The translations under genes and the position numbers were made by a program. The notes beneath the pieces were generated by a model. That model saw nothing but the letters and a program-made list of their open reading frames with translations, did no database searches and was not told where the DNA came from. Source: Ciona intestinalis (taxonomy: Eukaryota; Chordata; Ascidiacea; Phlebobranchia; Cionidae). From it: 64,000 bases of DNA. Positions 1 to 10,990 of the stretch are shown here, one piece after another; position 1 is the stretch's first letter; every line of letters starts with the position of its first letter. The stretch spans positions 1,644,780-1,708,779 of the forward strand of contig NC_020172.2 in assembly GCF_000224145.3 (NCBI RefSeq), read 5' to 3'.

Positions 1-33
1 GTATAGATAAAGATATATTTTCCAATTACTTAC

Positions 34-667
34 TTCAAAACCAACAGGACTAACACCTTGTATTTCAATCTCTATATCTTGGCTGTTGCTGTTGTTACCA
101 ATTGCGTCCTAATAAAAAAACATGACAGAAATAAGAACACATCAAAGATCATGTAACGACAAAGAACACAAATATTGATTCAACGGCTCTTGACTGTATG
201 AATCCAATACAGTCTGCTGCAGGTGCAAGCATGTTTAGTTGAACAAAGTATACTAATATTGTCCTAATACTTTTATAATATTGCATATATTATATATATA
301 TTTAAATGTTTATGAAACAGTACTTGAAATTCACCAAAGCTACTTTATAAAAAGTGATGGCTCCTCATCTTAAAGTGACGTTTTAAATATTATCTATTGC
401 TATCTGGTTAATAAAGTGTTGGTTCGGTAAAAAAAGTTTTGGATGTAATTATTTTAGAAATTTAATATGAAAACCTGTGTAATTCACATGATTTTATTGA
501 AATAATGAGCCATAAACTTATTTATTAACCCATACCAATATAAGTGCATCCAGTTTCGAACTATTGGCGGACAACACGCATTTGTGAGCAAGAAATCTTT
601 TTTCAGCGACACAGATGCAAACGTCACAATATTTTCCCAACTCCCGCTGCATGGACAGATGAGCAGC
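34..667 (-). CDS. BTB/POZ-domain protein, two internal exons (partial)
   Basis: Two minus-strand exons, 667-536 and 108-34, are both phase 0 with good splice sites (TTTTAG acceptor and GTATGG donor; ATTAG acceptor and GTAAGT donor). The first reads QRELGKYCDVCICV, then FLAHKCVLSANSSKLDALI, which is the start of a BTB fold (CDV, AHK.VL.A.S). The second carries EIEIQGVSPVGFE, the segment that precedes the next BTB helix in kelch-like proteins. The rest of the gene lies off the left edge, so whether Kelch repeats, zinc fingers or nothing follows cannot be told. BTB domains dimerise and often recruit CUL3. A possible first exon is an ATG at 1315 reading to a GTAAAG donor after 1262 (18 codons, phase 0, starting MAEIFFFRN); I hold that part only weakly. 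Without similarity searches the family assignment rests on the motif pattern. Confidence 0.6.
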
Positions 668-809
668 CTAAAATACAGATTGTAATAATAAAATATTGCT
701 TTGTAAATAAGTTATCTTTCCATTAAAACATTTTTGGGTAATGTATCGCATGCTTTGAATCGATTCTGTTAAGAAGTAAACTTTTATTACAGAAAGTTAT
801 TTGGCACCA

Positions 810-952
810 GTGAAGAATCCTCTGGTACATAGCAGAATAGGCTGGTGTTAAGTGTTAGAGGTTGGTGGTTAGGGATTGATGGTTAGGGGGTTAGTGGTTA
901 TAGGGGTTAGAGTAGTTAAGAGGATTCTTGAGCAAATGAGAGGATTCTTCAC
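810..952. repeat. GTTAG-rich segment bounded by a perfect 14-bp inverted repeat
   Basis: GTGAAGAATCCTCT at 810-823 is the exact reverse complement of 939-952. Between them lies a degenerate run of GGTTAG/GTTAGGG-like words at about 838-920. It could be a small foldback element or a decayed interstitial telomere-like tract. No coding potential is seen. Confidence 0.4.
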
Positions 953-1372
953 AAGCACTATTTATTTAACAAGAAAGGTTACTATACTAAACGACATTAT
1001 AAACTACAAAAGCACTAATAATACTGACCAATCTTGCGGCGTGTTCTAGACCAACTTTTCCTGGCATTTCACGAGTTTACATGAATGAAATCGGGCAACG
1101 GTATAACCTAACCTTTACTAATAACAAACCCTTTACAGGCCTAACCTAGGACTATAATTATAACAGTTGATTACCTATATTTTGCGTAATTCTTACAACA
1201 TTCGACACTTTTTGATTACTCAGTTTTAAATTCAATCTTTTCATTCTGTTTGGCGCTTTACTATTTTCGTTTCTCGCTTCTTTGCCCGATTGCGAAAAAA
1301 GAAAATTTCTGCCATAGAAATCGTATTAAATATTACAATTCAAAAGCGCCAAGGCGGAGCCATGTGCGATTG

Positions 1373-1384
1373 TGCGCATGCGCA
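1373..1384. promoter_or_regulatory. NRF1-type palindrome TGCGCATGCGCA
   Basis: A perfect 12-bp match to the NRF-1 consensus lies in a locally GC-richer stretch (1340-1430). This is about 60 bp upstream of the tentative first exon of the BTB gene on the minus strand. Such sites are typical of TATA-less housekeeping promoters. Promoter function is inferred from position only. Confidence 0.3.
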
Positions 1385-1762
1385 TGGGTTAGCTCGATTG
1401 CCTCTCGCCCAGAGGGCTTTCAAGGCTCGACGTTGCTAATTACTCTAACCCAGTATTTTATTTGTCTAATTAGTCAGTCATACAGCATACACACCTAAAA
1501 AAAAATAACAACTAAGTTACATAGCTTACATATGTGGTAACTCGTATACGGACACAAAAGGTGAGAAAAACCTTGTATACGAAACTGCTATTACCCCGCG
1601 CAAACGGATACTGATGTAAATAGACTACAATCAAAGTTTATATGCACATAATCATCGAATTGGAAACAGAACTTCGAAGATATATTAGGGCGGGGCAAGA
1701 TGGGACATGTCTTCTTTCTCTTTTCTTGTCCAAATGGGTACTAAACAGAAAATTTACAGACA

Positions 1763-1959
1763 TACAGTAGGGTGGCGGAAGATGGGACACCTTTAGCACA
1801 TAATATTCAAATGCCCTGACCGTATTTTAAACAATTAACAGTGGTCTGTGGGAGTCGTGAGGATACGGTTTAATAATTCTTTGAATGTTCTTTGTTTACC
1901 ACCGAATGGGACGAGAGAATAGAATGAATAGGTGTCCCATCTTCCCCCACCCTACTGTA
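1763..1959. mobile_element. MITE-like element, about 197 bp, intact TIRs
   Basis: This is the best-preserved copy of a family seen at least seven times in this window. The terminal inverted repeats are about 30 bp, start TACAGTAGGG, continue with GAAGATGGGACACCT, and differ at one base. The interior has no ORF and contains the family words CACATAATAT, AACAATTAAC and GGGAGTCGT. A partial copy of one end abuts it at about 1687-1762. Non-autonomous DNA transposons of this kind are known in Ciona; the exact family name needs a Repbase or Dfam comparison. Confidence 0.7.
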
Positions 1960-2322
1960 TATCGCATCGACAGTTACAAATGTTTAATTAGTCTGTAAAT
2001 AAAGTGCAAATTTCTAGATTACGTTTACCATTTATGAATTGCTATTACCCTAATATGTCTCTCTCTTTGGTTGCAAGTGTTGCATTTGTAGCAAACTACT
2101 AAAACTCCCTTGTATTAGTTTCCCATGAGAAAGGTGATAAGAAAGAACCGCCGTTGCCAGTTATCATACGATATAGCCGATCTGCGGAGGGCGAGCATAA
2201 AAATGCACAAGTCAGTAAAATATTTTAGGTAAAGCAAACACGAGATTTAAGAAAAACATACAGAAAACTTAAGTTTAAAACACAGTATAGATAGTTTAAC
2301 GTTTTTACATTTTTAGCCCAAA

Positions 2323-3613
2323 ATGATGATTGCATCGAGGGTTGCTATGTTTTTTGTGATGTTTGCTTTTATGATGAGCTGTACTCTGGGAAATGGAAGC
2401 GATACAACTGATGCAGTTGATGAGGTGGCGGTTCGGTTGTTGCAGCAACAACTTGACCAGTTACAGGTGATAGTTGATGAACTAGAAGCCAGCATTACAA
2501 GTGACTTGGAAATCTGTTCGTGCAATGAGACGATGAAAAACTTGACCGATACCATCAAGTTACTGAGGGAGAGGGAAGCGAATAACTCGCGAAACGGTTC
2601 AGACGATTCATCTTCACCTTTTGCTTATTATAATCAACCCGTGGCGAAATATGAAGGTAAAATAATTGTATTTTTTTTATTTTTAGTATTTTAATGTAAT
2701 AATTTATAGCTATACCGCGGTGTGGTCACTATTGGCACCCAAATCCCATATTTCCTCAACGTGTTTTAAACAAATGACGCATTTTTAGATTCGCTATAGT
2801 TCCGGTTATTTAATTTTGTAAACATTATTTGTTAACTATACTGAATGGACAAGGAAAAAGAAAAAAAAATGGTCCATCTGACTTTACCCTACTATATATA
2901 ATAAAAGTTAAATCTTCAGTGCTCAATTCTGTATACACCCTATTCTCCTTATAGATTGCAGGCAAATATACGTGGATGGTAACACAGAGAGCGGAATGTA
3001 CAAAATCTGGTTGGTCGATCGCTTCGAGTCGATTCCGATATGGTGCGATATGGATGTTGGTTCTGAACGTGGTTGGATGACAATACAAAGACGAATCGAC
3101 GGTCGCGCCAGCTTTGAACGGCCGTGGAAAGACTACGTTAGTGGATTCGGTAGCCCAGTGGCCGAGTACTGGATTGGCTTAAAGAACATATACACTCTTG
3201 CATTAAATGTTCGTTCTTCTCGAGGTGGACAAGCGAGGCTTCGCATCGATTTAGAAGACACAAGTGGGGTGAAGGCTTACGCGCGGTACGAACGGTTCAG
3301 TGTGGGTACCGAGGCGGACGGGTATAGATTGTCAGTGTCGGGCTACAGCGGAACAGCAGGCGACTTGCTTGCAGTTTCGAACAATCAGACCTTCCACACA
3401 AACGATAAAGACAACGCTAAATCGTGCGCGGGGTTCAAGAGGGCTGGGTGGTGGTACAAGAACTGCGCGGTTGCAGCGCTTAACGGCCCGTACCCGACAG
3501 TTGGCAGGCCCCATAACGGCGCTTACAAAATGCAATGGAAAAACTGGACAGCAGTTAACCCAGCTAACCCAGACCTGCGATTTGTATCAATGAAGCTTCA
3601 AAGATATATATAA
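2323..3613 (+). CDS. Secreted fibrinogen C-terminal domain protein (ficolin/FREP-like)
   Basis: Two exons, 2323-2656 and 2955-3613, joined in phase 1, encode 330 residues. Residues 1-22 form a hydrophobic signal peptide. Residues 30-85 are rich in Leu, Gln and Glu and look like a short coiled coil with one CSC motif and possible N-glycosylation sites. Exon 2 is a complete fibrinogen domain: it starts DCRQIYVDG, then GWMTIQRRIDG, EYWIGLKNIY, GYSGTAGD, the calcium-site region NDKDN, and CAVAALNGPYP. There is no collagen stretch, so it is ficolin-like only in the recognition domain; angiopoietin-like or tenascin-like proteins are alternatives. In tunicates such proteins are usually considered candidate innate lectins, and the ligand is unknown. 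An AG acceptor (TTTTTAG) sits 7 nt before the ATG, implying a 5'-UTR intron or a spliced-leader site. Confidence 0.85.
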
Positions 3614-3736
3614 AAGTAATAACAATGTATCAGATCTTAAAAGCCATGCAGTCAATGCTACATCGACCTTATATTGTCATATTATATCAACTACAAAACC
3701 ACTTTGCTGTAAAAGAGTTTTTGCATTTCACAATAC

Positions 3737-3742
3737 AATAAA
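3737..3742 (+). terminator. Poly(A) signal AATAAA of the fibrinogen-domain gene
   Basis: A canonical AATAAA lies about 125 bp past the stop codon. The convergent methyltransferase gene ends only 50 bp further on, so the two 3' UTRs are nearly back to back or overlap. Confidence 0.6.
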
Positions 3743-3792
3743 CAACATAGCATAAGTTGATTTAGTCAATAAAACTAATATCAAACCATGGG

Positions 3793-5630
3793 TTAGTTCG
3801 TGACAACTTTTGGTAGAAAATATGTCCAAACTGTGTCAACCCCTTCACCATGGGTGGCAGAAACTTCAAGGTTGGGAAAAGGGAAACGACAAACCACAAG
3901 TTTTGTTCCCGGTTGCATTTCTTGAAGCAACTTCTTTTCCAGTCTTGGCATCTTTAGAATATAATAGATAAATAGAAGTAAGAAATTTAAATGGGAGTAA
4001 GGGATTAACAAGAACATCTACAACTAAGTAAAAGAGGTTTAAAGTTTGGATCATTTCACCACACTCTGAAATGGGTTTATAAAAAAATCAAAAACAAAAC
4101 TATACTATGATGATTAGTTTATGTAAAGTTTGTGTGCTATAGCTTATATTTCAATATACAAAACTAGTTAGGTAAATTTCTGGCACATTTTATAACAAGG
4201 GTCATATTTCCCAACCGTTTAGGCATATAACCAAATTCCTTAGGCTAAAGATATCCAACCATTGTGCTATATACGGGCTGAAAAGCTCAAACCAAGAAAA
4301 AACAATCACTATTTTGTGATTTGTATAAATTAGTATGGTCCATTGCTTAATCATAAAAAATAAAGGTCGTACCATTTGATCTACTCCAAACACAACAGCA
4401 TTATCATATTGTGCATACTCTGCTTTCCAAAGGTCAACTCTCTTAAAATTGGCAGAACCTGATATTTTGCCTTTTTGTAGTAAAGCTTGAAACTAAGAAA
4501 ATAAACATCAGCCTTATGTTGAATATAATGCTACTATTAAGGTTAACGATTTATATCAACAGACCAATATAACACTTAAAGACAGTAGAACGCTATGAGC
4601 CCCAACTGCTGGACATATTGACACAATTAAACATAAGGCAACAAGTGGATGCAAGGTGTGTGAAACAACACAGAAGACACCGGTTTGCCACAACATGCAA
4701 GGATAAAATAAGCATCAGTCATTTAATGTCATTTATAAATCATTGCTAACAACAAAGTCACTTACTTTGCTATAAACCACAAGCCACAAATTTAGTTCAT
4801 ACCCCATCCCATGATATCCATATTTAGCTGCTTCCAACACCTAATGCAAAAATTTTAAAATATTTTAAGGAAAATATATGTAAAAATTATCTTTCTAAGA
4901 ATTTACTTGTTTAAAAAATATATTTTATGGCTAGTGGCTAAGGTAAAATAACTTTATTTTTTGTTCTAAGGCGGGGTGCAGTGGTTAGAACACCTGCCTA
5001 CAATCAAGAGAACATGGGTACCAGGCTCGCCTCTGCTACCACAGTAGAAGCATGTGACTTAGACCTAACATACGGCAATTTCTTCAACCCAGTGGTTTCT
5101 TATGGGTTATATCGCCAACAATTTTAAATATTTATCCATACAATTATATGCGTGAGAATTTCTATGAGGCTAGAGGTGTATGAAACAGAACACCTATGTT
5201 ATAATGACTGTAATTACTCAGCCATGCGGGGATAAAAAAGATACACTCACTTATATGATTTGACTTACAATTCTACCATCTCCACTTCCAATGTCAACCA
5301 ATGTGTGTCCTAACTTTGAAGGTGAATGAAGAGCTTTAATAACATTACGAATCTGTTTGCTGGATGCTGGTACGTATGGTAGACATATCTGCCAAAAGAA
5401 ATATTTGATAGATCTGTTTGGATATATTAATTTATAAATAAAATTCGACTTTTCAACACTATTACCTTTCTTAGGGCAGGAGAAATAAAGGGAGTTGTAA
5501 AAACAAACAATCCAGCAGTCACTCCTGTCACTATGCCGAATGCAGTAAGCCCAGCGATAGATTTTGGCTTTACATTGTTAACTTTATCATCCACGTCAAA
5601 AATACTTGCTTGACTTTGACCGCTTGTCAT
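3793..5630 (-). CDS. ATPSCKMT: FAM173/ATPSCKMT-type mitochondrial lysine N-methyltransferase
   Basis: Five exons on the minus strand: 5630-5466, 5388-5269, 4840-4766, 4492-4373 and 3951-3793. All junctions are phase 0 and the product is 212 residues, close to the usual length of about 230. A hydrophobic segment lies at residues 28-52 ([20 protein letters not shown]), as in the family's membrane anchor. The SAM-binding motif I reads [11 protein letters not shown]. It is followed by [31 protein letters not shown] and CRFPFPNLE, all characteristic of FAM173. Vertebrate members methylate lysines on ATP synthase subunit c (FAM173B) or the ADP/ATP translocase (FAM173A). I cannot decide between these two subfamilies by eye and favour B. 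Introns 2 and 3 hold SINE-like repeats. The P450 gene lies 463 bp upstream on the same strand. Confidence 0.88.
4587..4735. repeat. Fragment of the SINE-like family (tail part)
   Basis: Lies in an intron of the methyltransferase gene. It shares the pattern GGTGTGTGAAACA..ACAC.. then GGATAAAA with the tail of the fuller element at 4969-5250, but is diverged and lacks the tRNA-like head. Confidence 0.35.
4969..5250 (+). mobile_element. tRNA-derived SINE-like element
   Basis: The head reads GTGCAGTGGTTAGAACACC (A-box-like). About 35 bp later comes GGGTACCAGGCTCG (B-box-like), the spacing of a tRNA-derived pol III promoter. The body contains CTTCAACCCAGTGGT and ends with GAAACAGAACACC, AATGACTGT and GGGGATAAA. 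Related copies are at 23690-23855 (inverted), 46725-46870 and 60775-60853 (inverted). Ciona is known to carry short composite tRNA-like retroposons; identity with a named family is not verified here. Confidence 0.6.
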
Positions 5631-6092
5631 TAATAGAGTTTATGCCCCTTTATCAACTTTAAACTTAAAAAAAAACTTAAGTAAAAGACAAACTTTCATG
5701 TAAGGGGAAGCCCCATTACAAACACCCACTCCAGTGTTATAACATGGGGAGTAATAACTGAATTAATATAATATGTTTTATACTTGTGTGACAGAGCAAC
5801 GACTGATAAATTAACTTTCTCCTTATCATAATTTTGTACCGCACGACGTTTAATTCATTAGGCCATTTAAAAGCTTTTTTTTGTGCGTGTTTTGTCGTTA
5901 CTTTCTACTTTTTTTACACGATAATACACAAATCAGTGATTTCAGTCTCTCTGACCAAACAAACCGACTCCTTGCTTAACTAGTGATTCCTGTTATTCAA
6001 ATATTTAGTTCAGTGCCACATGCTTTATTTTGGTTTAAATGATCAAATTCGATTTCTTAACACCATTGCCAAATCTTTATAACGTCTATAGT
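5631..6092. other. Intergenic region between two minus-strand genes
   Basis: Holds the promoter region of the methyltransferase gene and the 3' end of the P450 gene. AATAAA on the minus strand (6029-6024) is the likely P450 poly(A) signal. No other gene is seen. Confidence 0.5.
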
Positions 6093-9000
6093 TTACACTG
6101 GTTTAAATTTTATGTGAATTCCATTCGCAGATCTCAGGATAATATTTGGTTGCATCTTAGGCTGAGGAGTATCATCATCACACCATAATTTGTATTGTCG
6201 CAATGTTTGGCCAATCACAACTCGTAGCTCGTTCATGGCGAAATTTCGACCAATGCAATTTCTGTTAGTATAAAAAGAGAGCATAGCTATAATAAATGGT
6301 TACGTTTGAATATAAAAATGACTAGAAAAGAAGGTTTGTAAACACCCATTGCATAACTTAATGTTAAGTATTGTATAAGAGAAATGCTTTTAATAGTTCG
6401 ACGCAGACGCGCTTGCTTGTATGGACAAAATGCTTTGTGTTTATAAAGTTCAAGCCTAAAGTATTCGTTAATTAGTCGGTGCTTAGCACGAATATTTATA
6501 ATCTTATGTTTAATTATTGCAAATCGCACATTACCAAACATATATGGGCTTTACCTCGGACCAGCAGAAAACGCTAAGAATGACATTGAATGGCGATTTT
6601 TCATGTTTTCTGCAGAAAATCTTTCGGGGTCATAGACCTGCAACGAACAGTTGTTAGTTGAGACAATCACAGAAACTAAAAGTTCTATAAATCATTTTGC
6701 ATTCTTACTTCAGGATTCTCCCAAACGTGTGGATTTCTGTGCATGGACATTATCTGCATGAGTACAGTGTTTCCAGACTCAACCTTCATTTTCTTACACG
6801 GCGTGTACTTGTCATTAAACGTAAGATCTTCGTTTAGTTCGCGGCCAACACAGAATACTGGTGGATTAAGTCGAAGACTTTCTTTTATACACATGGCTAA
6901 GTAAGTCAGTTTCGAAAGGTCCTCCCTGTACAAATACAAGAATAAAATATTGTTTATATATAAAACGTTTGTTATTGTACTATAGTTACCATTCTATTTT
7001 TTCTTTTTCACCGACCTCTTCAAGAACTTCTTCTCTGCATCTTTGTTGATACTCAGGATGCTTCGCTAGATTGTACAAGCACCAGGCTATACCTGTTTTA
7101 TGCGAACAATTAACTCTTATAACCCGATACTTATGACCCAAAACGAGAACTTTCGTTTTAGCAATATGGTTTTGTGATATAGGCAAACTTTTATTATTAC
7201 CTATGCTACAGTGCTTCTATGCTCATAGTGCTTTTTTAGCACTCTGCTGATTGTCAGATCAATATTAACAACAACAACATTTAGGATATACTTCTTACCG
7301 CTTGCTGTCGTATCATGACCTTCGAAAAGAAACGTATCTACCTCGTCACGGATTTCTTTAAGAGTCAGTCCATTGCCGTTTTCATCCTGTATTACGTTCA
7401 AATTTTAGGGCTATAGAGAATTTTGACCGTACTTAAATATAAGCATTATCTGATCAACAGAAGTTATTGAATATTGCTTATTTATCTTGGAATAGCGAAG
7501 CAACTTTAGTAAGTATAACACGGATGTTCTATATATGTTATACAGCGCACATGATTATATACGAGCTATATATACCATGTTGATTGCCCTTATTATCAAG
7601 GCGCCACTATAGAACAGTTAAATGCACTTTATCTGCAAAAGTGGTATTACTAAGCTTATTACATACTTTTGTTTGTAAAAGGATATCAAGAAAATCCAAA
7701 TGTTTTGTTCCTCTTTTTTTGAAGCTGGATATTTCGTTGTTGGTGGCAGTTGAGGCATTATCATTGTCTTCTTGGACGAGTGTTTCAAGCTCTTTCTTCC
7801 TTTCTTTAATAATCTGCGACCATATGTCACTCATATAAGTTGAATGTACATTGTAAATAGAATGTGTAAATGTATAAATAAATTTATATAGGACGATTAT
7901 TAACTGTTACGCTCGGTATTTAGTGGAAATGCATATACAGGGTTTTACATTTCATTTAAGAGCATAGCATAGACGATCACGTTGGTGTCATTAAGATTTG
8001 TTAAGAAAATGAGCAACCGAAAAAATAATGTTATAATATCTGTACACAAGCGATCTATACAGCTACACTGTAAAGTAGGAACTTACCGTTTCGGATGTTT
8101 CGTGAACGAAGTCGACTAGTTTTCGAAAGCGTCTTCCGTTAGATGAAAAATGGTAGATCCAGTCAATCATGTGTAGTGGATTGTAAACTCTCTCCATAAC
8201 TAGCAACGTCAACTCGTGGACAGCATTAATGTAGCCGTATCTAAAGTTATATGAATCTTGTGTCGATACGTTAGAAAAGCGCAGTATCAAATATCGGTAT
8301 TAGTGTTTTAAATATACGTATAAGTATTAGTGTATTTAAATATACGTATCAGTTGTAATGATTTCTTACCCTCCGTCTTCACCTCCACTGTCAGTGTCCG
8401 TCGACATGGCACACTGCATCATGGTATCCAGTGTAAGGTTACTGACGTCACCATATACGTCATACGACTGGCCAGAATGTCGTTTCCATTTTTCCAACAT
8501 TGCATAAGAGGATTTGTTGAAAATGTTGAGGTATCTGTACAGCGATATAACATTGATATTTCATGCTACAAAAACTTCCGAATCATCAAAAGAACTTGCT
8601 CTTCGACGATGCAACAAATAATATACAAATCTACAAGAGTCTCACGGTTTAAGTATCTCGAAATGAAAGGCAGGCGTTAGAAGCCTTCTGTTTCTCTTCC
8701 ATTTGCTGCCTTTGCTTGTCAACAGACCATCTCCAATCCATGGACGAAGACATCCGTATAGGAATTCAGCTTTGGGTGCTGAAATACAGCAATGTGATAA
8801 GATGGGTGGGGTAAAATGGGATGCGGATGCTAACGGTATCCCGTTTTTACCCGACAGTACTATACTGTATTGTGAGGGGTTAAATAGACTATACGACAAA
8901 ACAATGGCCTGCATCTCCCCCATGGCATATATACTGGACCACGCCATTTGTTTACACAAACTTATTCAAGCGATGCATCCTTATATACCTGAACTGTTTG

Positions 9001-9667
9001 CTAGAACGGCGCAAGTCGTCGGGTGTTGAGTTTCAATCCAGTATGTAAAAGGTCCAGCCCAGGATACGAACATTCCGGCATATTGAGCTGTTGTTCTCAA
9101 TCGTTTTAACATCCCATCGTGGCTTAGTGGGAACTACGGTAATGTATAAACATAGTACCATATATGGTATAACATGCTGTTATAACACGCTTAGATAGAC
9201 TTATTGGCAGAAAATCAATAAACACACTGACACAGTGTAGCAATATTGAATATACGACTCAAATGCATAATTTATGTTTTCTCTGTGCCGCTAAATTAAA
9301 GCGAAGCACATATTGTTTTCCGAGAACAGATATTTACTTCTAAAGGACAGTTGGTGAAAACAGGTTGTACATATAGTGCTCATGTTCGCTTTCTTTTACG
9401 CACACTGTGCAATAACAGCAATCTTTAACACTACAATTATATATATATACTTACTACTGTAAGATGTCCCCATAGCCAGTGCCTTGGAGGAGAACAGCCT
9501 TGCTTGGTGTACAACAAACCACGCTTATAATAACGTATCGCTGGCACTAGGTAGACCTTTGTAACTGCTACTATCGCAATCAACAAGACCACTTCGCTGA
9601 TTAAACTTGAAAGTACAAACCCACGATTCAGAAAAACTACCTCTGAAGCCGCTTCGAAGAGGGTCAT
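6093..9667 (-). CDS. Cytochrome P450, family 4 (CYP4-like)
   Basis: Eleven minus-strand exons: 9667-9455, 9133-8989, 8778-8646, 8534-8370, 8240-8087, 7813-7667, 7386-7299, 7092-6990, 6925-6709, 6637-6555 and 6261-6093. All intron phases agree and the product is 538 residues. The start is the first in-frame ATG; it precedes a hydrophobic ER anchor (residues 10-40). P450 landmarks in order: GHDTTASG in the I-helix within [14 protein letters not shown] (the CYP4 form), KESLR (ExxR), YDPERF (PERF), and the heme loop [17 protein letters not shown] with its cysteine ligand. [13 protein letters not shown] and [13 protein letters not shown] also fit CYP4. Family 4 enzymes are usually omega-hydroxylases of fatty acids and eicosanoids at the ER; the substrate here is unknown. 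Every catalytic motif is intact, so it is probably functional. A decayed copy of its last two exons lies at 10.7-11.0 kb. Confidence 0.92.
8797..8872. mobile_element. Degraded MITE-like fragment in P450 intron 2
   Basis: Contains AAGATGGGTGGGGTAAAATGGGA and, inverted, ATCCCGTTTTTACCCGACAGTACTATACTGTA-like ends. It looks like a short internal-deletion derivative of the MITE family. It starts about 20 bp upstream of the exon 3 acceptor of the P450 gene. Confidence 0.4.
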
Positions 9668-10415
9668 TTTCTTGCCTCCCAGGCACGCATGCAGCACAAG
9701 CAAAGGTTGTGCACTGAAACCTAACGACCCGTGCGCTTCGGTAAAATGACGCTGCGCGCACCAAAAACACGTATTATAACCTTCGGCAAGTTTACACAAA
9801 ATGCAAACAAACGACGACTAAAGGGGCATATAACCAACGAAATATCAAAATTTGTGTATTATTAGATAGGCTCAAATGTGACATAAAGGTATTATCAAAG
9901 TTTTAAAATACAAAACCGCCATGGAAAAAAGAGAGTTTCAAAACCGCAAATTCAACGCTGCTATAGTAAAAAATTGCCATGGTGGAATGCATGGGTTTCC
10001 CGTAAGAAAAAACTACTCAACTTTAATTGTTTCTAGTTCATATAATACTGAAGAAAACTCAAAGGGCGTATCAATTTGGTAACCTTTAACAGTACCTTTA
10101 GGTTACGTTTGAGCATTTTTGTCAAAACACAAATTTCTGGCAATTTTTAAAAGCTACTGACTAAAAGTTCGCATGATACAATATCACGAAGGCTCGTATC
10201 GAAGTGTCATGTTGATGATTGAACTCAGCTACATATCACGCTTTTTGTGCGCGTACTTTATCACAAGATAAATATAAGCAAAGACACTTATAACCTTTTA
10301 TGTGTCATGTGTCGGCACAGACGTAACATAAGCTTTCGTGTGCCAAACAAAACGCGTTGCGTTTCTCGCGTACATGTATCAGTTTAAATTGAAATATAGT
10401 ACAATAGCCTTTAAA
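9668..10415. other. Upstream region of the P450 gene, no gene seen
   Basis: Presumed promoter and 5' UTR of the P450 gene. No convincing exon with paired splice sites was found on either strand, and no clear TATA box can be assigned. Confidence 0.4.
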
Positions 10416-10616
10416 TATAGTAGGGTGGGGAAGGATGGGACACCTTAAGCACATAATATCCAAACATCCTGATCGTGTTCTAAACAATTAACAACGGTTT
10501 GTGGGAGTCGTATAAGGATGTACTTTTATATTTCTTTGAATGTTTTTTGTTTACTATACTACATGGAACGAGAAAGTAGAATGAAAAATAAGAGTCCAAT
10601 CTTTTCCTATGCAACT
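10416..10616. mobile_element. MITE-like element, one decayed end
   Basis: The left end TATAGTAGGGTGGGG..GGATGGGACACC is well kept. The interior words CACATAATATCC, AACAATTAAC and GGGAGTCGT match the copy at 1763. The right end (AGTCCAATCTTTTCCTATGC) is mutated. Confidence 0.6.
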
Positions 10617-10690
10617 AAATAATATTAGAATTCTGTAAATTGTGGTCTCAAGACAAACACATAAGATTCACACTGCAGGTTTGTATTTGA

Positions 10691-10990
10691 CGCAGGTTTC
10701 ATTCGTGGATCTCAGAATAGGATTTGGTTTCAGGTATATCATCGCCACACCATAATTACCTACCAAACTTTAACCAACGTATTTTCGCATAATCATGAAC
10801 TCGCGTCGGATTCCTATGTACTTTTAGGCTGAAGGAGTATATAGTTCCTCTCCGACCTTTGGACCCACAGTATTGAGTAACCACGTTCAGCATCATAAAA
10901 TAACACCTTTGTACAAGCAAAGTCCTCGGGGTTGATTGAGAACATCATAAATGACAATGAAGACGATTTTTCAGTTTTACATTTGGTTTG
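10691..10990 (-). pseudogene. Relic of a CYP4 gene (last two exons)
   Basis: TTCATTCGTGGATCTCAGAA, then TTTGGTTTCAGG and ATCATCGCCACACCATAATT, align with the last exon of the intact P450 gene (for example ATCATCATCACACCATAATT near 6170). Further right, at about 10900-10985, ATGACAATGAAGACGATTTTTCA matches the preceding exon (ATGACATTGAATGGCGATTTTTCA). Order and orientation are the same as in the intact gene. The frame is broken and the heme-cysteine loop is not recognisable, so this is the dead 3' end of a former tandem duplicate. Confidence 0.55.

Noticed and set aside
2313-2558. Minus-strand frame overlapping the fibrinogen-domain gene
   Set aside because: Shadow of the coding exon; the plus-strand signal peptide and coiled coil explain it.
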